64,000 nucleotides of DNA from Gallionellaceae bacterium. GTDB lineage: Bacteria; Pseudomonadota; Gammaproteobacteria; Burkholderiales; Thiobacillaceae. The stretch lies in NCBI GenBank assembly GCA_028714735.1, contig JAQTLU010000002.1, positions 307,169 to 371,168 of the forward strand, in the 5' to 3' direction. Both the position numbers and the translations under genes were made by a program. The notes below the pieces were generated by a model. The model did not search any database. It saw only the letters and a list, made by a program, of their open reading frames with translations, and had not been told where the DNA came from. Shown here one piece after another: positions 53,187 to 61,671 of the stretch; the first letter of the stretch is position 1; the number at the start of each line of letters is the position of its first letter.

Positions 53187-54398
53187 TCAGCTCTTGCAGG
53201 CATCCAGGTCGATGTCCTTGAAGTCATCCTCGGGCATGAACTTGAGCACACGAACCGCAATAACGGTGATCAGGAAGGCGATGGCGATGCCGCCGACCCC
53301 GAGCAGGATTTCCCACAGAGACGGCGTGTAGGCATGGACGATGCCGTCGAAGAAACTGCTCGACTGGGCATAGCCCGGGAACAGGTTGAGCGGGAAGGCC
53401 TGGCCGCCGATGATGGTCACGTACATCTGGGCATGACCGCCGATCAATACCAGCAGCGCAGCCAGGAACACCAGGGGCGGGGACTTGCGGGCACCGGGAC
53501 TGAAGATCATCAGCAGTGGCAGGACGCCGCCGAGGAAGACCTGACCGCCCCAGAACAGCAGCGGGTAGACGCCGCCCTCTAGCAGAAGGAAACGCTCGAA
53601 ATCCCACTGCTTGGCAAAGTAGATATTGGTCAGGTGCAGTACGGCGGTGAAGTACAGTCCGGCGGCAATGAACACCGCCAGCAGGTTCTTCAGTCGGCAC
53701 AGGATGCGCTCGTCGATCTCAATGTTGTTCCACTTGTACATCACGGACTGCACCACGATGAAGGCGGCGAGGCCGTAGCCGAACGAGTAGATGATGAACA
53801 TCGGGGCGTACAGGGCGGAGTTGTAGCCGGCCCGGGCGACCAGGAAGCCGAAGATGGAACCGGTCGCGGTGGTCAGGGCCAGACGCCACAGGAAGGCCAG
53901 CAGGCCGACCGCATGGGTGTACTGCTTCAGGTTCCGCGTCATCAGGGTGATCAGGTACAGCCCGACAATGGCGAAGAAGCCGTTGTAGAACAGCACATTG
54001 ACCGCGAAGATGGACTTGAAGTTGTAGTGGGTCATGGCCACGATCAGGCGGTCTGGACGACCCAGGTCGAGTACCACGCCACCGAGACCGCCTGCCAGCA
54101 TGGCAATCGCGAGCAGGCCCGACAGGGGCGCGCGCGCCTTGTACATCTTCTTGCCGAACACCGAGCCGATGGAGGCGACGTTGAGTACGCCCGAGGCCGC
54201 GACGATCAGGAAGATCGCGAACACGTGCGGCAGGCCCCAGACGACCTGGTTGTCCATGCCGGTCACGATGTGACCGTGGTGCTCGATATAGAAGAACGCC
54301 GCCAGGGTGCCCAGCAAAACCAGGCCGCCCATGACCAGCAGGGTCCAGAATTCCGAACTCTTGGCGCAACTCCGGTTCATGCAAACATTTTCGGCCAT
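53187..54398 (-). CDS. dsrP: DsrP, NrfD-type membrane subunit
   Basis: DsrP is the quinone-interacting integral membrane part of the DsrMKJOP complex. The 403-residue protein has about ten hydrophobic segments (for example FWTLLVMGGLVLLGTLAAFF, LLAIAMLAGGLGGVVLDLG, IAIAFLITVIAVRVLKF) and the NrfD-family DLGRPDR motif. It is the last gene of the dsrA-to-dsrP unit and is followed by a strong terminator. It begins three bases after the dsrO stop. Loss of any DsrMKJOP part blocks sulfur globule oxidation in Allochromatium. Confidence 0.95.
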   Translation of the reverse strand: MAENVCMNRSCAKSSEFWTLLVMGGLVLLGTLAAFFYIEHHGHIVTGMDNQVVWGLPHVFAIFLIVAASGVLNVASIGSVFGKKMYKARAPLSGLLAIAMLAGGLGGVVLDLGRPDRLIVAMTHYNFKSIFAVNVLFYNGFFAIVGLYLITLMTRNLKQYTHAVGLLAFLWRLALTTATGSIFGFLVARAGYNSALYAPMFIIYSFGYGLAAFIVVQSVMYKWNNIEIDERILCRLKNLLAVFIAAGLYFTAVLHLTNIYFAKQWDFERFLLLEGGVYPLLFWGGQVFLGGVLPLLMIFSPGARKSPPLVFLAALLVLIGGHAQMYVTIIGGQAFPLNLFPGYAQSSSFFDGIVHAYTPSLWEILLGVGGIAIAFLITVIAVRVLKFMPEDDFKDIDLDACKS

Positions 54399-54401
54399 GG
54401 C

Positions 54402-55160
54402 TTAGATCCCCTGATAACGGACGCCGGTGTTCAGGCCCAGATCGGCACGAACCTCGGTGGTGGCGTAGGACTGCAGGGCGCGGGCGATGTCGCTGTTCGG
54501 ATCCCTCAGGTCGCCGAACATCATGGCCATGTGGCCGTCCTTGCTGCAGGCCTCGACGCAGGCAGGCGTTTCGTCGCGGTCGACACGCTGGACACAGAAG
54601 GTGCACGACTCGACGCAGCCCTGGCCGCGCGGCACTTCGGGATTCTGGTCGGTGAGCGGTTCATGCACGAAGGAGCGCGCCTTGTACGGGCAGGCCATCA
54701 TGCAGTAACGGCAGCCGATGCAGATGTGACGGTCGACCAGGACGATGCCGTCGGCGCGCTTCATCGAGGCGCCGGTCGGACAGACGTCGACGCAGGGCGG
54801 GTTCTCGCAGTGCTGGCAGAGCATCGGCAGATTGTGCTCGGCACCGGTCTGCAGGTTCTTGATGTGCATCTTGCGGATCCACTGGGAATCCTGGGGGCCG
54901 GTCTGGCCGGAGAGGCCGTTCTCGGTAGCGCAGGCGGTGGCGCAGGAATCGCAGCCATCGGCACACTTGCTGGTGTCGATGAGCATGCCCCAGCGCACCT
55001 TGGCACTGGCGGGCGCGTCGGGTGCCTTGCCTTCCGCCGAGATGCCGTAGAACAGCACGCCCGGCGCCAGGGCCAGGCCGGCTACACCGGCGCCAACCTT
55101 GAGGAAGTCGCGCCGGTCGTTATTGGCGGTTTCGTGAACTTGCTTGTTTTGCTCGCTCAT
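54402..55160 (-). CDS. dsrO: DsrO, periplasmic iron-sulfur protein
   Basis: DsrO is the periplasmic ferredoxin-like subunit of DsrMKJOP. The 252-residue protein carries a twin-arginine signal (NDRRDFLKVGAGVAGLAL, Arg16-17) and several 4Fe-4S motifs: CQHCENPPCVDVCPTGA, CIGCRYCMMACPYKA, CVESCTFCVQRVDRDETPACVEAC, plus CADGCDSCATAC. The start overlaps dsrJ by four bases (ATGA). Confidence 0.95.
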   Translation of the reverse strand: MSEQNKQVHETANNDRRDFLKVGAGVAGLALAPGVLFYGISAEGKAPDAPASAKVRWGMLIDTSKCADGCDSCATACATENGLSGQTGPQDSQWIRKMHIKNLQTGAEHNLPMLCQHCENPPCVDVCPTGASMKRADGIVLVDRHICIGCRYCMMACPYKARSFVHEPLTDQNPEVPRGQGCVESCTFCVQRVDRDETPACVEACSKDGHMAMMFGDLRDPNSDIARALQSYATTEVRADLGLNTGVRYQGI

Positions 55161-55609
55161 TGCATTTGTCCCCCGGGTTGTACAGAGGTCATCATGGGCG
55201 ATGGCTGACTCGCCGCGGCCGGCACGGCCTTGGCTTTGGCGGGTTTCTTGGCATGGCAGTCCCAGCAGTCCAGCTTGACGGCGGCGAAGGCATGGCAGGT
55301 ATCGCAATCCGTCTTGGCCACGCCGTTGCTGTTGCTGGAATGACATTCCATGCAGCGCTTCAGGCTGAATTCGCCGGACCGGATGCCGCGGTGCATGGTG
55401 TCGTCACGCTGATGCTTCAGCAGATCGGGATGGTGACGCATCATGAACTCATCATCCCTGATGCAATGATCGCCCTTCGCTTGCGCGATTGTCGGCTCGG
55501 GTTTGTTTACACCTGCCGCCGCGTTCGGGGTTTGCGCAACGAGCAGCGCGGAGGCCCCGAGCAGGGCGGCGAGGCGGAGCCAGTGGCCCAGTCTCGCCAT
55601 GCCTGTCAT
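55157..55609 (-). CDS. dsrJ: DsrJ, triheme cytochrome c
   Basis: DsrJ is the periplasmic triheme subunit of DsrMKJOP, known for one haem with unusual His/Cys ligation. The 150-residue protein has an uncleaved or signal-like helix (LRLAALLGASALLVA) and haem sites CMECH (86-90), CDTCH (102-106) and CWDCH (115-119); C49 in GDHCIRDDE is a candidate for the Cys ligand. The start is two bases from the dsrL stop. Confidence 0.94.
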   Translation of the reverse strand: MTGMARLGHWLRLAALLGASALLVAQTPNAAAGVNKPEPTIAQAKGDHCIRDDEFMMRHHPDLLKHQRDDTMHRGIRSGEFSLKRCMECHSSNSNGVAKTDCDTCHAFAAVKLDCWDCHAKKPAKAKAVPAAASQPSPMMTSVQPGGQMQ

Positions 55610-55611
55610 GT

Positions 55612-57591
55612 TCAGTCACCCATGCCCATCTGGATGTAGCCGGTCGGGCAGACATCGGCACAGATATGGCAGCCGATGCACTTGCCATAGTCGGTGTCCA
55701 CATAGCGGCCGGTGGTCGGGGCATCCTTCTTCCTGACCTTGAACACGGCGGTCTGCGGGCAGTAGATGACGCAGTTGTCGCATTCGAAGCAGAGGCCGCA
55801 GGACATGCAGCGCTTGGCTTCGGCCTGAGCGCTCTTGTCGTCGAGAGAAAGCAGGCGGTCCTGGAAGTTGCCCAGGGCGGAGTCCTTGTCCAGCACGATG
55901 ACTTCGCGCTTCAGGCGCGGGGTGTTGGCGAAGTGGCCCAGGAACAACTGGGTGGACGGGATGATGTAGCGCAGGGAACGGTCCTCGAAGTTGTGGATCG
56001 CGTCCTTCCAGGTGTCGGTGCCGTTTACCTGGCCATGGTGTTCGTTGTACTCGTGCCCGGTTTCCAGCCACTTGCGCACCATGTCCCAGTGGTCGACGTC
56101 GACCTTGGGCCGCTTGTCCACTTCCACGCCGCGCAGGAAGGCATCGATACCGTCGGCGCAGATGCGGGCATGGCCGATGGCCGTGGTCAGCAGGTGCGGA
56201 CGGATCACGTCGCCGGCAACATAGACGTTCGGCTTGTTCGGGAAACGGTAGTTCTTGTCGGTCTTGATCAGGCCGTTGTTGTTGTTGAAGGCTTCCAGAC
56301 CGGTGAAGTCGACGGCTTGGCCGATGGCGGAGACGATCAGATCGCCGCTGATGTCCTGCTCGGTGCCCTCGATGATCTTGGTCTCCTTGCCGACCATCTC
56401 GAACTGCGCCACGCGCAGGGCGGTGGCACGGCCGTCCGGACCCTTGACCACGCCGATCGGGGTGACGCCGCCGACGATCTCGATGCCTTCGGCCTGGGCC
56501 TGCTCGATTTCGTGCTTGTTGGCGGCCATCTTGTCGACCGTGGCGCGGGAGATCAGCACCACTTCGACACCCTGGCGGGCGGCGATGGCGGCGACGTCAT
56601 GGGCGGTCTGGCCGGCCAGGACGTTTTCCGGCAGGTCCTTCTCGGAGGCATTGGTGATCTTGCCGAGACGGCGGGCGACCGTGGCGACGTCGATGGAGGT
56701 GTCGCCACCGCCGATGACCACCACCTTGTTGCCGACGTGCTGCAGGCGGCCTTCGTTGAAGGCGCGCAGGAAGGACATGGCGGTGACGCAGTTGGGCGCG
56801 TCGGCGCCGTCGACCGGCAGGGCTCGGCCGGCCTGGGCACCCAGGCCCATCAGCACGGCATCGTAGTCCTGCTCGATGGATTCCATGCTGACGTCGGTAC
56901 CGATGCGGCAGTTCAGCTTGGTATCGACGCCGAGGTCGATGATGCGCTTGATTTCTGCGTCGAGCACTTCACGTGGGGTACGGAAACCGGGGATGCCGTA
57001 GCGCATCATGCCGCCGAGTTCGGCGTGATCGTCGAAGATGGTGCAGCTGTGGCCCTTCAGGGTCAGCTGGTAGGCCGCGGCCAGGCCGGCGGGGCCACCA
57101 CCGATGATGGCGACCTTCTTGCCGGTGCTGGCGACGTCAGGCTTGTTGAAGGCCATATTGTTCTCGATCGCCCAGTTGCCCAGGTAGTGTTCGACCGAGT
57201 TGATGCCGACGTTCTCTTCGACCTGGTTGCGGTTGCAGCCGGACTCGCACGGGGCCGGGCAGACGCGGCCCATGACGGCCGGGAACGGGTTGGCTTCGGT
57301 CAGGCGACGCCAGGCGTATTCCTGCCAGGACAGGCTGGGCTTGCCGTCGGCGCCGACGGGCGGCTTCTCGATGCCGCGCACGATGTTCAGGTAGGAGCGG
57401 ATGTCCTCGCCGGCCGGGCAGGAACCCTGGCAGGGCGGCGTGGAGAGTACGTATTCAGGACACTTGTGGGTCCAACTGGCCTGGAAAATCTTGTCCTGCT
57501 CGGAACGGTAGTCCGACTCGGTCTCACCGTCCTTATAACGGCGCCAGTTCTTACCTTCACTCTTGTTTACGTCCTTGGATGTGACCGACAT
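55612..57591 (-). CDS. dsrL: DsrL, iron-sulfur flavoprotein
   Basis: DsrL is an FAD- and NAD(P)H-dependent partner of rDsrAB, related to glutamate synthase small subunits. The 659-residue protein has N-terminal cluster cysteines (CPEYVLSTPPCQGSCPAGE), the FAD fold IIGGGPAGLAAAYQLTLKG, the second dinucleotide fold VVIGGGDTSIDVATVARRLG and C-terminal ferredoxin motifs (CMSCGLCFECDNCVIYCP; CIGCHICADVCPTGY). GGAGAG precedes the ATG at 57591. It is needed for sulfur oxidation in Allochromatium and marks the oxidative pathway. Confidence 0.95.
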   Translation of the reverse strand: MSVTSKDVNKSEGKNWRRYKDGETESDYRSEQDKIFQASWTHKCPEYVLSTPPCQGSCPAGEDIRSYLNIVRGIEKPPVGADGKPSLSWQEYAWRRLTEANPFPAVMGRVCPAPCESGCNRNQVEENVGINSVEHYLGNWAIENNMAFNKPDVASTGKKVAIIGGGPAGLAAAYQLTLKGHSCTIFDDHAELGGMMRYGIPGFRTPREVLDAEIKRIIDLGVDTKLNCRIGTDVSMESIEQDYDAVLMGLGAQAGRALPVDGADAPNCVTAMSFLRAFNEGRLQHVGNKVVVIGGGDTSIDVATVARRLGKITNASEKDLPENVLAGQTAHDVAAIAARQGVEVVLISRATVDKMAANKHEIEQAQAEGIEIVGGVTPIGVVKGPDGRATALRVAQFEMVGKETKIIEGTEQDISGDLIVSAIGQAVDFTGLEAFNNNNGLIKTDKNYRFPNKPNVYVAGDVIRPHLLTTAIGHARICADGIDAFLRGVEVDKRPKVDVDHWDMVRKWLETGHEYNEHHGQVNGTDTWKDAIHNFEDRSLRYIIPSTQLFLGHFANTPRLKREVIVLDKDSALGNFQDRLLSLDDKSAQAEAKRCMSCGLCFECDNCVIYCPQTAVFKVRKKDAPTTGRYVDTDYGKCIGCHICADVCPTGYIQMGMGD

Positions 57592-57669
57592 CTTCGCTCT
57601 CCTATCGTAAATCGTGCGGCGGGGGGCCGCCTGTGTCTGTACGCGGTCGCCCGCAGCTAATTCAAACAA

Positions 57670-59205
57670 TCAATCCTGTTCCAGTTTGATCGCCGTGCTG
57701 ACCAACTGATGCACGCCGCCAACCTGGCTCATGTCAAAACCGTAATAAGGCACTACCTTGGTGAACTGGGCCTTGCAGATGGCGCAGATCAGGGCCAGGA
57801 AGTTGACCCCGTTCTCCTGCGCTACCGCGTTGTAGGCGTTCATCCGCGGCAGGGCGCCCTTGACCCGGGCTTCGATCAGGTCGTCCGTCAATACGCCACC
57901 ACCACCGCCGCAGCAGAAGGTGCCTTCGCCGATGGTTTCCGCCGCCATGTCCTGGTAGTTGTTCACCACCGCGCGGATGATGTTGCGCGGGATGGTGAAC
58001 TGGCCACCGGGTTCGTCGCCCATGCGGGAGCCGCGGGCCACGTTGCAGGAATCGTGGAAGGTAACCGTGCGGTGGTCGTTCAAGGACTTGTCGAACTTCA
58101 GCACGCCTTGCTGGATCAGGTCCCAGGTGTATTCGCAGATATGCATGGGCTGCTTGTAGCGGGAGTCGAGCTTGCTCTGCAGTTCGATCGAGAATGGGTC
58201 GTTGCCGCCGTAGCCGATGCCGGTCAGGGTGTTCCAGAAGGCATAGGCGACGCGCCAGGCGTGGCCGCACTCGCCGACGATGATGCGCTTCACGCCGAGT
58301 TCCAGGGCGGCGTCACGGATGCGCATGGCAACCGTGCGCATGGTCTCGTAGTTGCCGTTGAAGAGGCCGAAGTTGCCGGCCTCGGAGGCGTGGCTGGACA
58401 AGGTCCAGGAGGCGCCGGCAGCATGGAATACCTTGGCATAGCCGATCAGCGATTCGACGTGCGGTTCGGAGAAGAAGTCGGCCGACGGGGTGATCAGCAG
58501 AATCTCGGCGCCCTTGACGTTCAGGGGCATCTTGACCGCCACGCCGGTGTCGGCCTCGATGTCTTCCTCGAGACCGAGCAGCGTGTCTTCCAACGCCGGG
58601 CCGGGCAGGCCGAGGTTGTTGCCGATCTTCTGGACCTTGTTGAGGATCTCGCTGGAATACTTCTGGCCCATGCCGGCGTAGTTGAGTATTTCGCGGCCGG
58701 CCATGGTGATCTCGGCCGTGTCGATGCCGTAGGGGCAGTAGACGGAGCAGCGGCGGCACTCGGAACACTGGTGGTAATAGGTGAACCAATCGTTCAGGGT
58801 GTCCTTGGTCAGGTCCTCGGCGCCGACCAGCCAGGGGGCGATCTTGCCCGGCAGGGTGAAGTAGCGACGATAGATCTTGCGCATCAGATCCTGGCGCGCG
58901 ACCGGCATGTTTTTCGGGTCGGCGGTACCCAGGAAGTAATGGCATTTGTCGGTGCAGGCGCCGCAATGGACGCAGGCATCCATGAACACCCGCAGGGAAC
59001 GGTATTTCTTCAGCGACTGGCCCATGCGCTCGATAACGCGCTCCTTCCAGTCGTCGGCGAGTTCGAACGGGTAGCCCAGGAACTCCTGGGACGCCTTGAC
59101 GGCCGGGAAGGTCTTGACATGCGCCATCGATCCTTCCTGGATCTTGGGCACGGTGGTATAGGCGGTATCCGACAGTTTGGGTACTTCGAACTGTGCTGCG
59201 GCCAC
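57670..59205 (-). CDS. dsrK: DsrK, HdrD-like iron-sulfur subunit
   Basis: DsrK is the cytoplasmic catalytic-type subunit of DsrMKJOP, thought to act on the DsrC trisulfide or disulfide. The 511-residue protein has two 4Fe-4S motifs (CVHCGACTDKCHYF; CSECRRCSVYCPYG) and the CCG-type region for the noncubane cluster (TFHDSCNVARG, GTFCCGGGGGV, LICAICKAQF). It starts 46 bases after the dsrM stop and is followed by a 78-base gap before dsrL. Confidence 0.95.
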   Translation of the reverse strand: MAAAQFEVPKLSDTAYTTVPKIQEGSMAHVKTFPAVKASQEFLGYPFELADDWKERVIERMGQSLKKYRSLRVFMDACVHCGACTDKCHYFLGTADPKNMPVARQDLMRKIYRRYFTLPGKIAPWLVGAEDLTKDTLNDWFTYYHQCSECRRCSVYCPYGIDTAEITMAGREILNYAGMGQKYSSEILNKVQKIGNNLGLPGPALEDTLLGLEEDIEADTGVAVKMPLNVKGAEILLITPSADFFSEPHVESLIGYAKVFHAAGASWTLSSHASEAGNFGLFNGNYETMRTVAMRIRDAALELGVKRIIVGECGHAWRVAYAFWNTLTGIGYGGNDPFSIELQSKLDSRYKQPMHICEYTWDLIQQGVLKFDKSLNDHRTVTFHDSCNVARGSRMGDEPGGQFTIPRNIIRAVVNNYQDMAAETIGEGTFCCGGGGGVLTDDLIEARVKGALPRMNAYNAVAQENGVNFLALICAICKAQFTKVVPYYGFDMSQVGGVHQLVSTAIKLEQD

Positions 59206-59251
59206 GTGTTAGCTCCTTACGTTCTTAATCGATGTCCGTGAGGACGCGCTC

Positions 59252-59989
59252 TCAGCCATTGTCCTTGTCGAGCGCCGCGGCCCAGGGGGCCAGGTGACGG
59301 CGTTCACGCGGGTTGTCCACCTGGTTGCGGGTGGGGCTGAAGAAGACACCGGGGACATGAAGCAGCTTGCTGATCGGGAAGATGATCATCAGCAGGGCCA
59401 CCAGAAAGAGATGCACCAGCAGCGGGCCATCGCTGGGCAGCGGATGCCAGTCGAAGGTCACCAGGCCAAGCGCGAAGGTCTTGAGTGCAATGATGTCGGT
59501 GTGGGCGACGAAGGTCATCGTCATGCCGGACAGGCCGATGGCGATCAGCAGGACCAGGATCAGGTGGTCGGACGGGGTGGAGATGTAGCGCACCCGGTCG
59601 ACCAGGAAGCGGCGCGCCCACAAGCCGGCCAGGCCGGCGATCATGGCCAGGCTGGCGTACATGCCGAAGGGCTGGATTAATTCGACCCAGAACCAGACCG
59701 GTTCCTGGAAATAGCGGATGTGGCGCAGCAGGACCAGGGCCAGACCGACATGGAACAGGTAGCCGAAGACCCAGATCCACTTGTTCGACTTGAACAGGCT
59801 CTCGAAGAACGCGATCTCGCGGAACATGCGGAAGCGCACGCCCAGCTTGGTGATTGGGGCCGGTGTGGTGGGTATGTTGAGCGGTGCCGGTGTCGACGCG
59901 TACTCGTATACCCGGTAAGCCAGGCCGCCGATCAGTATGATCGCGGCAACGTAGTAAAGGCCGATGTAGAAAACGGTCAGGGCGGACAT
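59252..59989 (-). CDS. dsrM: DsrM, NarI-like membrane cytochrome b
   Basis: DsrM is the diheme cytochrome b subunit that connects DsrK to the quinone pool. The 245-residue protein has five or six membrane helices (VFYIGLYYVAAIILIGGLAY, WVFGYLFHVGLALVLLRHI, LVHLFLVALLMIIFPISKLLH) with histidines in NarI-like positions. AGAGGA lies before the ATG at 59989. A heptanucleotide repeat element and two small hairpins separate it from dsrC. Confidence 0.95.
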   Translation of the reverse strand: MSALTVFYIGLYYVAAIILIGGLAYRVYEYASTPAPLNIPTTPAPITKLGVRFRMFREIAFFESLFKSNKWIWVFGYLFHVGLALVLLRHIRYFQEPVWFWVELIQPFGMYASLAMIAGLAGLWARRFLVDRVRYISTPSDHLILVLLIAIGLSGMTMTFVAHTDIIALKTFALGLVTFDWHPLPSDGPLLVHLFLVALLMIIFPISKLLHVPGVFFSPTRNQVDNPRERRHLAPWAAALDKDNG

Positions 59990-60007
59990 TCAATCCTCTT
60001 TACTTAC

Positions 60008-60078
60008 AGTCGAGAGTCGAGAGTGGAGAGTCGAGGGATACATCGCTCAACTCTCGGCTCTCGACTCTCGGCTATCGA
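60008..60078. repeat. Heptanucleotide inverted-repeat element 4 (dsrC-dsrM)
   Basis: The left arm is AGTCGAG, AGTCGAG, AGTGGAG, AGTCGAG (60008-60035); after 15 bases the right arm is CTCTCGG, CTCTCGA, CTCTCGG, CTATCGA (60051-60078). The arms are reverse complements with a strict period of seven. It lies in the dsrC-dsrM gap, 18 bases before the dsrM start, which here does have a ribosome binding site. Confidence 0.88.
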
Positions 60079-60119
60079 AAACAATAGCCGTGAGTTTCGG
60101 CCAGCCTTGTGAGCCGGCC
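60069..60119. other. Two small stem-loops behind dsrC
   Basis: CGGCTAT (60069-60075) pairs with ATAGCCG (60084-60090), and GGCC-A-GC (60099-60105) pairs with GC-C-GGCC (60113-60119). On the minus strand they follow the dsrC stop by 12 and 41 bases. They could protect the dsrA-to-dsrC part of the message or act as a weak terminator, in keeping with the high abundance DsrC usually needs. Confidence 0.5.
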
Positions 60120-60131
60120 GCGTGTGGGTGC

Positions 60132-60467
60132 TTAGATACAGCCGGTCGGCTTGGGCAGGCCGGCGATCTTGCAAGCCTGCTTGGCGGGGCCGTAGGGGAA
60201 CAACTCGTACAGGTACTTGTTGTTGCCCTTGTCAGCGCCCAGCTTCTTGGCGATGGCCTTGGTCAGCACGCGGATGGCCGGGGCGATCTGATACTCGCCG
60301 TAGTACTCACGCAGGAAGTTGACGACTTCCCAGTGGTTCTCGGTCAGCTCGACCTTTTCTTCCTGGGCCAGGTAACCGGCGATGTTCTCGTCCCAGTCAG
60401 CCAGATTGACCAGATAGCCTTCTTCGTCGACTTCGAATTCTTTACCAGCGACTTCAACCATGGGCAT
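60132..60467 (-). CDS. dsrC: DsrC sulfur carrier
   Basis: DsrC carries sulfur on two C-terminal cysteines and is the substrate of DsrAB as a trisulfide. The 111-residue protein ends ACKIAGLPKPTGCI, with C99 and the penultimate C110, so it is a true DsrC and not a TusE homologue. Conserved WDENIAGYLA and NHWEVVNFLREYY are present. AGGAG precedes the first of two close ATGs. It follows dsrH after 25 bases. Confidence 0.97.
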   Translation of the reverse strand: MPMVEVAGKEFEVDEEGYLVNLADWDENIAGYLAQEEKVELTENHWEVVNFLREYYGEYQIAPAIRVLTKAIAKKLGADKGNNKYLYELFPYGPAKQACKIAGLPKPTGCI

Positions 60468-60492
60468 GTTAATTCTCCTAACGATTCAAAAA

Positions 60493-60792
60493 TTACAACC
60501 AGGATTGACAGTTGCTGTGCTCTGCTACCAGATCCACAAAACCGCCGTAATCCACGACACTTACCCCGTCCAGAACGCGATCGGCCATGCCGCGCGCGGA
60601 GAGATCGGGACCCAGGACATACACCTTCACGTCGGCCATGGCCGCCTGAATCTTGCCCTCGAAACTACCGCCCTTGGTGGCGCCGTAGACACCATCCTCG
60701 ATCAGCAGGACCGCAGAACCCTTGCTCGCCATACGCAGGCAGCTCTCCAGGGAGTTGCGCTCGTAGGGCGACTTGTTGACGATGTGCAGCAT
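60493..60792 (-). CDS. dsrH: DsrH, TusB-like sulfur relay subunit
   Basis: DsrH is one part of the DsrE2F2H2 hexamer that hands sulfur to DsrC. The 99-residue protein begins MLHIVNKSPYERNSLESCL; C18 is the conserved TusB/DsrH cysteine. GGAG lies 7 bases before the ATG at 60792, which is why I prefer it to the frame start at 60804. The gap to dsrF is 11 bases. Confidence 0.94.
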   Translation of the reverse strand: MLHIVNKSPYERNSLESCLRMASKGSAVLLIEDGVYGATKGGSFEGKIQAAMADVKVYVLGPDLSARGMADRVLDGVSVVDYGGFVDLVAEHSNCQSWL

Positions 60793-60803
60793 AGTCATCT
60801 CCA

Positions 60804-61199
60804 TCAGAAACTGATCAGGACGTCTTGCTCGTCCATCTTGGCGGCCATTTCGGCGCGGTCGAGGACGACCACGTCGACCAGCAGGTCTTCCTCGGTCAGC
60901 CCGCGGGCCTCCATGGATTCCCGTTCCACGTACAGTTTCTCGATGTCGTAGCCTTCCAGGGCGCGGTAGGTGGGCGAGAAGTTCTTCTGGCCCAGCGACT
61001 TGGTGTCCTGGCCCTTCTTCAACTCGTACACGCCGTCGTCGATGAAGGCCATGCTCACATCCTGCTCGAAGGCCGCGGAGATCAGCACCACTTCCAGGCC
61101 TTCCAGGGCATAGATGGTGCCGTAAGGCGCCTTGCGGTTCACGAACATGAACTGCTTGACGACGCCGCCTTCTTCTTCCATATCCATTTCGTCATTCAT
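60804..61199 (-). CDS. dsrF: DsrF, TusC-like sulfur relay subunit
   Basis: DsrF is the TusC-like member of the DsrEFH complex, without the catalytic cysteine of DsrE. The 131-residue protein has QFMFVNRKAPYGTIYALEGLEVVL and MAFIDDGVYELKKGQDT, as in the family. The start at 61199 lies 10 bases after the dsrE stop with AGGA upstream. Confidence 0.94.
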   Translation of the reverse strand: MNDEMDMEEEGGVVKQFMFVNRKAPYGTIYALEGLEVVLISAAFEQDVSMAFIDDGVYELKKGQDTKSLGQKNFSPTYRALEGYDIEKLYVERESMEARGLTEEDLLVDVVVLDRAEMAAKMDEQDVLISF

Positions 61200-61209
61200 C
61201 TCGTATTCC

Positions 61210-61602
61210 TCAATCGCCGAAGGTGACCAGGCGATCGCTCTGGATACCGGCTTCCACCAGTTGGCCGAGCCCGGAAATCCGGAAGCCCTCGGCAAGGTTG
61301 TTGGCATCCTTGCCCTGACGCTTGGCCTCGTTTTCGTCCATGATGCCGCGGCGTTGCGCGGCAGCGATGCAGACCACCAGGTCGAGACTGTATTGCTTGG
61401 ACAGTTCGCTCCAGCGGTTGACGATGTTACGGTCGTCGCGCGGGGGCTCGGTCAGCCGGGTCGAGTTGTTGACACCGTCGTGGTAGAAAAACACGCGGTA
61501 GATCTCATGACCCTTTTCCAGCGCCGCCTTGGTGAAGTTGTAGGCGCTGTCGGAGGCCTCGTGGGTATAAGGCCCTTCGTTAACTAATACACCGATCTTC
61601 AT
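61210..61602 (-). CDS. dsrE: DsrE, TusD-like sulfur relay subunit
   Basis: DsrE is the persulfide-carrying subunit of DsrEFH. The 130-residue protein has the active C78 in LDLVVCIAAAQRRG, the position known from Allochromatium DsrE, and MKIGVLVNEGPYTHEASDSAYNF region at the start. Presence of dsrEFH distinguishes sulfur oxidisers from sulfate reducers. It begins 69 bases after the dsrB stop. Confidence 0.95.
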   Translation of the reverse strand: MKIGVLVNEGPYTHEASDSAYNFTKAALEKGHEIYRVFFYHDGVNNSTRLTEPPRDDRNIVNRWSELSKQYSLDLVVCIAAAQRRGIMDENEAKRQGKDANNLAEGFRISGLGQLVEAGIQSDRLVTFGD

Positions 61603-61671
61603 TTGAATATCCCTAACTCCAATTAACCAATTCGTCGACAACGCCGGGAGGAACTCTCCCGGCGCGCTTCG

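Noticed and set aside
60008-60078. CRISPR array
   Set aside because: The repeat unit is seven bases with no spacers and the second half is inverted; no cas gene is present. No CRISPR was seen anywhere in the window.
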